Positions 58,585 to 64,000 of a stretch of DNA of 64,000 nucleotides are shown here, piece by piece (the stretch's first letter is position 1; each line of letters begins with the position of its first letter). Below the pieces are notes generated by a model. It saw nothing but the letters and a program-made list of their open reading frames with translations. It was not told where the DNA came from and did no database searches. The stretch spans positions 27,670 to 91,669 of the forward strand of contig NZ_BNBY01000030.1 in assembly GCF_014656195.1 (NCBI RefSeq), given 5' to 3'. Origin of the DNA: Kitasatospora xanthocidica (lineage in GTDB: Bacteria > Actinomycetota > Actinomycetes > Streptomycetales > Streptomycetaceae). The translations under genes and the position numbers were made by a program.

Positions 58585-59133
58585 ATGACCACCGACGAAG
58601 CGACCCAGACCACCCACCGGCCGTTCTCGCACTGCCACTTCTGCGGCACGCCCTACCCGCCCGACACCCGGGCCTGGCCCCGCACCTGCCCCGGCTGCGC
58701 CGAGATCAGCTACCGCAACCCGCTGCCCGTCGCGGTCACCGTCCTCCCCGTCACCCGGCCCGACGCCGACCCCGCCCTGGTCGTCATCCGCCGCACCATC
58801 GAGCCCGGATACGGCGAACTCGCCTTCCCCGGCGGCTACATGGACTACGGCGAGAGCTGGCAGCAGGCCTGCGTCCGCGAACTGCACGAGGAGACCGGCA
58901 TCACGGCCGACGCCGCCGAGGTCACCCTGATCCACACCGCCTCCGACCCCAACGGCCGGTTCGTGTTCCTCTGCGGCCTGCTGCCCGCCCGCCCGCTCGC
59001 CGCGCTCCCGCCCTCGCGCCCCACCGACGAGACCGACGGCTGGTTCCTCGCCGACACCGACACCGCACTCGTCTGGGACTTCCACAACAGCGTCCTGCGC
59101 CGCTGGTTCGGCGGAGAGTTCACCCCCCGCTGA
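58585..59133 (+). CDS. Nudix hydrolase with N-terminal zinc ribbon
   Basis: The 182-residue product has an N-terminal CHFCG...CPGC zinc ribbon (residues 17-42) and a full Nudix box GGYMDYGESWQQACVRELHEETGI. This arrangement is like NudC-type or ADP-ribose hydrolases. A -10-like TACCAT (58573-58578) ends six bases before the ATG at 58585, so the message is probably leaderless. It lies 49 bp after the NrtR-like gene. Confidence 0.87.
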   Translation: MTTDEATQTTHRPFSHCHFCGTPYPPDTRAWPRTCPGCAEISYRNPLPVAVTVLPVTRPDADPALVVIRRTIEPGYGELAFPGGYMDYGESWQQACVRELHEETGITADAAEVTLIHTASDPNGRFVFLCGLLPARPLAALPPSRPTDETDGWFLADTDTALVWDFHNSVLRRWFGGEFTPR

Positions 59134-59262
59134 CCAGCGGACCACTCGCCGGCGGACCCTGGCGCGACGGCCGCGCACATGGCATGGTCTGCACCGACAG
59201 CCCAACCGGACGGGCCTGCCACAAGCTCTCCCGTCCCCACCACCGGCCGGGAGACCACCACC

Positions 59263-61281
59263 GTGAGCACCCCATCCCAGGACCAGCCGCTCTGGCGCCC
59301 CAACCCCGCTCGCGCCGCCGCCACCAGCCTGGTGGCCTTCCAGGCCTGGGCCGCCGAGCACCACGGCGCCCCGGCCGCCCCGCTCGCCCCGGCCGCAGGC
59401 GATGAGCAGGCCGCCCAGCGCTACGCCGACCTGCACGCCTGGTCCACCGACGACCTCGACCGGTTCTGGACCGCCGTCACCCAGTGGTTCGACGTCCGCT
59501 TCACCGAGGCCCCCGACGCCGTCCTCGCCGACCCGGCGATGCCCGGCGCCCGTTGGTTCCCCGGCGCCCGCCTCAACTACGCCGAGCACGCCCTGCGCGC
59601 CGCCGACGACCCCGCCAACGCCGACCGCCCGGCCATCCTCCACCTGGACGAGACCACCGAGCAGCCCGTCGCCCTCACCTGGGCCGAGCTGCGCCGCCAG
59701 GTCGGCTCGCTGGCCGCCGCGCTCCGCGCCCGGGGCATCGGCCCCGGCGACCGGGTCAGCGCCTACCTGCCGAACGTCCCGCAGGCCGCCGTCGCCCTCC
59801 TCGCCACCGCCGCCGTCGGAGCGGTCTGGACCAGCTGCGCCCCCGACTTCGGCGCCCGCAGCGTCCTCGACCGCCTCCAACAGATCGAACCGGCCGTCCT
59901 CTTCGCCATCGACGGCTACCACTACGGCGGCAAGGACCACGACCGCACCGAGGTCGTCGCCGAGCTGCGGCGCGAGCTGCCCAGCCTGCGCACCGTCGTC
60001 CACGTCCCACTGCTCGGTGGCCCGGCCCCGGAAGGCGCCCTCGACTGGGACGACCTGGTCGCCGACGAGGTCGAGCCGGTCTTCGAGCCGGTCCCCTTCG
60101 ACCACCCGCTCTGGGTCCTCTACTCCTCCGGCACCACCGGTCTGCCCAAGGCCATCGTCCAGAGCCAGGGCGGCATCCTGCTCGAACACCTGAAGCAGGC
60201 CGGCCTCCACCTCGACCTCGGCCCGCAGGACCGCTTCCTCTGGTACACCTCCACCGGCTGGATGATGTGGAACTTCCTGCTGGCCGGCCTCCTCGTCGGG
60301 GCCACGATCGTCACCTACGACGGCAGCCCCGGCCACCCCGACACCGGCGCCCTCTGGTCGGTCGCCGCCCGCACCGGCGCCACCGTCCTCGGCACCTCCG
60401 CCGCCTACGTGATCGCCAGCCGCAAGGCCGAGCTCCACCCCGGCCGGGACCTCGACCTCTCCGCCGTGCGCTGCATCGGCACCACCGGCTCGCCGCTGCC
60501 GCCGGACGGCTTCCGCTGGATCTACGACGAGGTCAAGTCGGACGTCTGGCTCGCCTCCGTCAGCGGCGGCACCGACGTCTGCTCCTGCTTCGTCGGCGGC
60601 GTCCCCACCCTCCCGGTGTACCTGGGCGAGATCCAGGCCCCCTGCCTCGGCGCCGCCGTCGAGTCCTGGGACGTCCAGGGCAAGCCGCTCACCGACGCCG
60701 TCGGCGAGCTCGTCGTCACCAAGCCCATCCCGTCCATGCCCACCGGCTTCTGGAACGACCCCGAGGGCACCCGGTACCACGACAGCTACTTCGACATGTA
60801 CCCCGGCATCTGGCGCCACGGCGACTGGATCACCGTCACCTCCCGGGGCACCGTCGTCATCCACGGCCGCTCCGACTCCACCCTCAACCGCCAGGGCGTC
60901 CGGATGGGCTCCTCGGACATCTACGAGGTGGTCGAGCGCCTCCCCGAGATCGCCGAGTCCCTGGTCATCGGCCTGGAGGAGCCCGACGGCGGCTACTGGA
61001 TGCCGCTGTTCGTCGTCCTCGCCCCCGGCGCCGAGCTGAACGACGGGCTCATCGGCCGCATCCGCACCTCGCTGCGCACCGAGCTCTCCCCGCGCCACGT
61101 CCCCGACGAGGTCGTCGTCGTCCGCGGCCTGCCGCACACCCTCACCGGCAAGCGGATCGAGGTCCCGGTCAAGCGCATCCTCTCCGGCACCCCGCTGGAG
61201 CAGGCCGTCAACCCCGGCTCCGTCGACAACATCGAGTACCTGCGCTTCTTCGAGCAGCTGCGCGTCGACCGCCAGGCCTGA
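59263..61281 (+). CDS. Acetoacetate-CoA ligase
   Basis: The 672-residue product is an ANL-superfamily adenylating enzyme: LWVLYSSGTTGLPKAIVQSQGG (AMP-binding P-loop), TSTGWMMWNFLLAGLLVGAT, ASVSGGTDVCSCFVGG, and the C-terminal LPHTLTGKRIEVPVKRIL with the catalytic Lys. The sequence fits acetoacetyl-CoA synthetase, including the N-terminal LWRPNPARAAATSLVAFQ. It activates acetoacetate with ATP and CoA. GTG at 59263 with GGGAG upstream. Confidence 0.93.
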   Translation: MSTPSQDQPLWRPNPARAAATSLVAFQAWAAEHHGAPAAPLAPAAGDEQAAQRYADLHAWSTDDLDRFWTAVTQWFDVRFTEAPDAVLADPAMPGARWFPGARLNYAEHALRAADDPANADRPAILHLDETTEQPVALTWAELRRQVGSLAAALRARGIGPGDRVSAYLPNVPQAAVALLATAAVGAVWTSCAPDFGARSVLDRLQQIEPAVLFAIDGYHYGGKDHDRTEVVAELRRELPSLRTVVHVPLLGGPAPEGALDWDDLVADEVEPVFEPVPFDHPLWVLYSSGTTGLPKAIVQSQGGILLEHLKQAGLHLDLGPQDRFLWYTSTGWMMWNFLLAGLLVGATIVTYDGSPGHPDTGALWSVAARTGATVLGTSAAYVIASRKAELHPGRDLDLSAVRCIGTTGSPLPPDGFRWIYDEVKSDVWLASVSGGTDVCSCFVGGVPTLPVYLGEIQAPCLGAAVESWDVQGKPLTDAVGELVVTKPIPSMPTGFWNDPEGTRYHDSYFDMYPGIWRHGDWITVTSRGTVVIHGRSDSTLNRQGVRMGSSDIYEVVERLPEIAESLVIGLEEPDGGYWMPLFVVLAPGAELNDGLIGRIRTSLRTELSPRHVPDEVVVVRGLPHTLTGKRIEVPVKRILSGTPLEQAVNPGSVDNIEYLRFFEQLRVDRQA

Positions 61282-61297
61282 CCGGCCCGGTACGACA

Positions 61298-61340
61298 CGG
61301 AAGGGGCGCCCCCACCGCGATGGTGGGGGCGCCCCTTCCG
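61298..61340. terminator. Bidirectional terminator between the acetoacetate-CoA ligase gene and ptsI
   Basis: A perfect 19-bp stem (61298-61316 with 61322-61340) and loop GCGAT lies between the convergent stops at 61281 and 61372. Confidence 0.93.
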
Positions 61341-61371
61341 GTTCCCGCTGTTGTCCCTACTCGTGCCGTCC

Positions 61372-63042
61372 CTACTCGCCGGACAGCACCTGCTGCGCCG
61401 CGACGCGCGCCTCCTCGGCGCTGTCCGCGGCCCGGGCCGCCTCGGCCGCCCGGCGGCACTGCGCCAGCGTGTACTTGGCCAGGGTGGACCGCACGTACGG
61501 GATCGACGCGGAGCCCATCGACAGGCTGGTGACGCCCAGACCGGTCAGCACCACGGCCAGCAGCGGGTCGGACGCGGCCTCGCCGCAGACGCCGCAGCTC
61601 TTGCCGGCCACCCGCGCGGCGTCGGCCGCCGCGGCGATCAGGTCCAGCAGCGCCGGCTGCCACGGGTCCTGCAGCCGCGCCAGCGCACCGACCTGGCGGT
61701 CCGCCGCGAACGCGTACTGGGCGAGGTCGTTGGTCCCCAGCGACAGGAACTCGACCTCCTGCAGGATCGACCTGGCCCGCAGCGCGGCCGAGGGGATCTC
61801 CACCATCGCACCGAACTTGGCGTCCAGCCCGGCCTCCCGGCAGGCGGTCGCGAAGTCCTTGGCGTCCTTGCGGTCGGCCACCATCGGGGCCATCACCTCG
61901 AGGTGCACCGGCAGTCCCGCGGCGGCCGTGGCCAGCGCCCGCAGCTGGGTGCGCAGCACCTCGGGGTGCTCCAGCAGGGTGCGCAGACCGCGCACGCCCA
62001 GCGCCGGGTTCGGCTCGTCGGCCGGGGTCAGGAAGTCCAGCGGCTTGTCCGCGCCCGCGTCGAGCACCCGGACGACGACCCGGCCCTCCGGGAACGCCTC
62101 CAGCACCTTGCGGTACGCCTCGACCTGCTTCTCCTCGCTCGGAGCCTTCGCCGAGTCGTCCAGGAACAGGAACTCGGTGCGGAACAGGCCGACGCCCTCG
62201 GCGCCGTTCTCCAGCGCGGCCGGCACGTCCGCCGGGCCGCCCACATTCGCCAGCAGCGGGACGCGGTGCCCGTCAGAGGTCTGCCCCGGGCCGGAGGAGG
62301 CGGCCAGCGCGGCCTTGCGCTCGGCGGCGACCGCCCGCAGCTCGTCCTGCTTCTCCTGCGAGGGCTCCAGCAGCACGTCGCCCGAACTGCCGTCCACGGC
62401 GACGACAGTGCCCTCGGCCACGTCGGTCGCCCCGGGCAGCGCCACGACGGCCGGCACGCCCAGCGCCCGCGCCAGGATGGCGCTGTGGCTGGTCGGCCCG
62501 CCCTCCTCGGTCACGAAGCCGAGCACCAGCGTCGGGTCGAGCAGCGCGGTGTCGGCCGGCGCCAGGTCACGGGCGAACAGCACGTACGGCTCGTCGCTGT
62601 CCGGCACCCCCGGCATCGGCACCCCGAGCAGCCGGGCCACGATGCGGTTCCGCACGTCGTCCAGGTCGGCGACCCGCCCGGCCAGGTACTCCCCGGCGGA
62701 GGCCAGCAGGGCACGGAAGGCCGCGAAGGCGTCGTAGACACCGCGTTCGGCACTGCTGCCGACGGCGATCCGGCGGGACACGTCGGCCATCAGCTCCGGG
62801 TCCTGCGCCATCAGCGCCTGGGCCTCCAGAACGGCCTGCGCCTCGCCACCCGCGAGGTTGCCGCGCGCGATCAGGTCGGCGGCGACCGCCTCCACGGCGG
62901 CCTGGGCGCGCGCCTGCTCCCGCGGGGCGTCCTCGGTCGGGATCTGGGTGGCCGGGGGCTCCAGCACCGCCGTCCCCATGTGACGGACCTGGCCGATCGC
63001 GACCCCGTGGCTGACACCCACGCCGTGCAGTGTCTTCTCCAT
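61372..63042 (-). CDS. ptsI: PTS enzyme I (phosphoenolpyruvate-protein phosphotransferase)
   Basis: The 556-residue product contains GFVTEEGGPTSHSAILARALGVPAVV (active-site His), VGLFRTEFLFLD, VRVLDAGADKPL and KSCGVCGEAASDP (C-terminal Cys region). It moves phosphate from PEP to HPr for sugar uptake. It follows crr by 43 bp in a crr-ptsI unit. ATG at 63042. It would also feed DhaM (16453-16992) through HPr; ptsH is not in the window. Confidence 0.97.
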   Translation of the reverse strand: MEKTLHGVGVSHGVAIGQVRHMGTAVLEPPATQIPTEDAPREQARAQAAVEAVAADLIARGNLAGGEAQAVLEAQALMAQDPELMADVSRRIAVGSSAERGVYDAFAAFRALLASAGEYLAGRVADLDDVRNRIVARLLGVPMPGVPDSDEPYVLFARDLAPADTALLDPTLVLGFVTEEGGPTSHSAILARALGVPAVVALPGATDVAEGTVVAVDGSSGDVLLEPSQEKQDELRAVAAERKAALAASSGPGQTSDGHRVPLLANVGGPADVPAALENGAEGVGLFRTEFLFLDDSAKAPSEEKQVEAYRKVLEAFPEGRVVVRVLDAGADKPLDFLTPADEPNPALGVRGLRTLLEHPEVLRTQLRALATAAAGLPVHLEVMAPMVADRKDAKDFATACREAGLDAKFGAMVEIPSAALRARSILQEVEFLSLGTNDLAQYAFAADRQVGALARLQDPWQPALLDLIAAAADAARVAGKSCGVCGEAASDPLLAVVLTGLGVTSLSMGSASIPYVRSTLAKYTLAQCRRAAEAARAADSAEEARVAAQQVLSGE

Positions 63043-63085
63043 GTACCTGTCTCCGCTGAGTCTGTGTGTGGGGGATAGAGAGGGG

Positions 63086-63535
63086 TCAGCTCCAGCTGAA
63101 CAGCGGCTCGCCGGAGACGGCCTCGCCGTCCTCCCGCAGGGCGCCGAGCGAGTCCGGGGCGGCCTCGAGCGCGACGATCGGCGAGATCGGCGACTTGCCG
63201 GCGGCCGCGACGGCGGCCGGGTCCCACTTGATGACGGCCTGGCCGCGGGTCACCGTGTCGCCCTTGTTGACGAGCAGCTCGAAGCCCTCGCCGTTGAGCT
63301 GGACGGTGTCGATCCCGAGGTGGGTCAGCACACCGTGGCCCTCGTCGTCCACGACCACGAAGGCGTGCGGGTGCATGGAGACGACGACGCCGTCCACCGG
63401 AGCGACCGCCTCGGTGGGCCGACGGACCGGGTCGATCGCGGTGCCGGGGCCCACCATCGCGCCGGAGAACACCGGGTCCGGCACGCCGGCGAGCCCGACG
63501 ACCTTGCCGGTCAGCGGCGACGTCACAGTGGTCAT
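63086..63535 (-). CDS. crr: PTS EIIA component, glucose family
   Basis: The 149-residue product has the EIIA-Glc/Nag fold: SPLTGKVVGLAGVPDPVFSGAMVGPG, PVDGVVVSMHPHAFVV (first active-site His) and GVLTHLGIDTVQLNGEGF (phospho-His). It accepts phosphate from HPr and passes it to EIIB/EIIC permeases, for example for N-acetylglucosamine. ATG at 63535 with GGGAGG upstream. First gene of crr-ptsI; a DasR-type site lies 160 bp upstream. Confidence 0.95.
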   Translation of the reverse strand: MTTVTSPLTGKVVGLAGVPDPVFSGAMVGPGTAIDPVRRPTEAVAPVDGVVVSMHPHAFVVVDDEGHGVLTHLGIDTVQLNGEGFELLVNKGDTVTRGQAVIKWDPAAVAAAGKSPISPIVALEAAPDSLGALREDGEAVSGEPLFSWS

Positions 63536-63694
63536 GGTTGTGCCTCCCAAGAGCGCAGTACAGCGAGCGGCCGCGAGGAGCGGCACGACGATCAGCTGAA
63601 GCCTAAATCATGTCAACTAAGGACATCTGTCGACATTCCCGGGCGAACCCCCCGCCCGCGCCCCCCTGCCGGCCGGCGTCCCCACCGGCCCGCG

Positions 63695-63710
63695 ACTGGT
63701 CTAGTCCTCT
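63695..63710. promoter_or_regulatory. DasR-responsive element (dre) upstream of crr-ptsI
   Basis: ACTGGTCTAGTCCTCT matches the dre consensus ACTGGTCTAGACCACT at 14 of 16 positions. DasR controls PTS and aminosugar genes in streptomycetes, including crr-ptsI, so both sequence and place fit. The repressor would be released by glucosamine-6-phosphate. Confidence 0.78.
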
Positions 63711-63740
63711 CGGCCCGATGCGCCGCACTCTACAGGCATC

Positions 63741-63769
63741 TTGGCGAATCGGGACCATTGCTGTATATG
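63741..63769 (+). promoter_or_regulatory. Candidate promoter toward the rRNA leader
   Basis: TTGGCG (63741-63746), 17-bp spacer, TATATG (63764-63769), rightward, could be one of the several promoters usual for rRNA operons. Confidence 0.45.
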
Positions 63770-63869
63770 CTCGCGAGAGCAACAAATCATGCCGCCGACC
63801 GGGTGACACCGGGCGCGCCCCGATTCGCACTCCGGTCGGCGACCCGCTATGGTTGGTCGAGTCGCCACA

Positions 63870-64000
63870 ACTTGGCGGTTAACACCAGATTTCAGATGCG
63901 AAAAGCTCCGGTAAACGGAGCGGAAAACATCTGGTAAGCTGGAAACACGAAAGAACGAAGCCCGGAGGGCCTGCTGGAAGGCAGTCCGAAGGAAGCGTCC
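63870..64000 (+). other. Leader region of an rRNA operon (continues beyond the window)
   Basis: The stretch CTGGTAAGCTGGAAACACGA (63931 onward) and CCGAAGGAAGCGTCC at the very end resemble the conserved leader of streptomycete rRNA operons, which is followed by the 16S rRNA gene. Hairpins GCTCCG-GTAAA-CGGAGC (63905-63921) and CTGC...GCAG lie within it. No 16S sequence is inside the window. The 465-bp stretch 63536-64000 has no gene and holds the dre site, promoters and this leader. Confidence 0.7.

Overview
The window is very GC-rich, with strong G/C bias at third codon positions, many GTG starts and one likely TTG start. The protein families (NsdA/NsdB-type regulator, DUF397, GylR-glpFKD, crr-ptsI behind a DasR-type site, PHO-box and CsoR-type sites, a Cys-containing leader peptide) point to a streptomycete (Streptomyces, Kitasatospora or a close relative). 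It is ordinary chromosome: I see no insertion sequence, prophage, integrase, CRISPR array or tRNA gene. The right edge runs into what looks like the leader of an rRNA operon.

Layout. 0-5.8 kb: a beta-helix/AAA ATPase fusion, a MOSC protein, a Gly/Gln-rich protein and MscL, all leftward. 6.3-12.1 kb: a GT4 glycosyltransferase, a DsbA-like secreted protein with a CGHS motif, an alpha/beta hydrolase, a methyltransferase, an HpnB-type glycosyltransferase and an Asp/Glu racemase. 12.1-13.2 kb: a non-coding array of about ten large palindromes interleaved with five short ones. 13.2-18.9 kb: polysaccharide deacetylase, short sugar transferase behind a mini-ORF, Nudix hydrolase, DhaM, DUF397 protein and hypotheticals. 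18.9-27.6 kb: a Cys-type leader peptide ahead of an acyl-CoA-dehydrogenase-like flavoprotein, a kinase-like protein, an NsdA/B-like regulator, PAS and HEAT proteins and UppP. 27.8-34.8 kb: methyltransferase, DUF4396 His-rich membrane protein behind a CsoR-like operator, PadR/hydrolase pair, APH(6)-like kinase, and pxpA-pxpB without pxpC.

35-44.4 kb: a secreted TIG-domain protein lies divergent from a three-gene kleisin/KITE/SMC-like set (520, 291 and 1520 aa), which is followed by a calcineurin-type phosphoesterase. A LexA-like box sits between the divergent units. This set resembles Mks/Wadjet condensins but has no JetD nuclease, and it is the most interesting system here together with the palindrome array. 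46-49 kb: gntR-gntK-gntP. 49-51 kb: TetR regulator divergent from an amidohydrolase. 51-56.3 kb: glycerol regulon glpF-glpK-glpD with gylR, both promoters carrying the same palindrome. 56.4-61.3 kb: homocysteine methyltransferase, NrtR-like regulator, Zn-ribbon Nudix hydrolase and acetoacetyl-CoA ligase. 61.4-63.5 kb: crr-ptsI, divergent from the rRNA leader.

The metabolic genes form a carbon-uptake theme: gluconate (gntKP), glycerol (glpFKD), PTS general components (PtsI, EIIA) and DhaM, which would take its phosphate from PtsI. Calls rest on reading translations, motifs, start contexts and inverted repeats by eye; no database search was possible.
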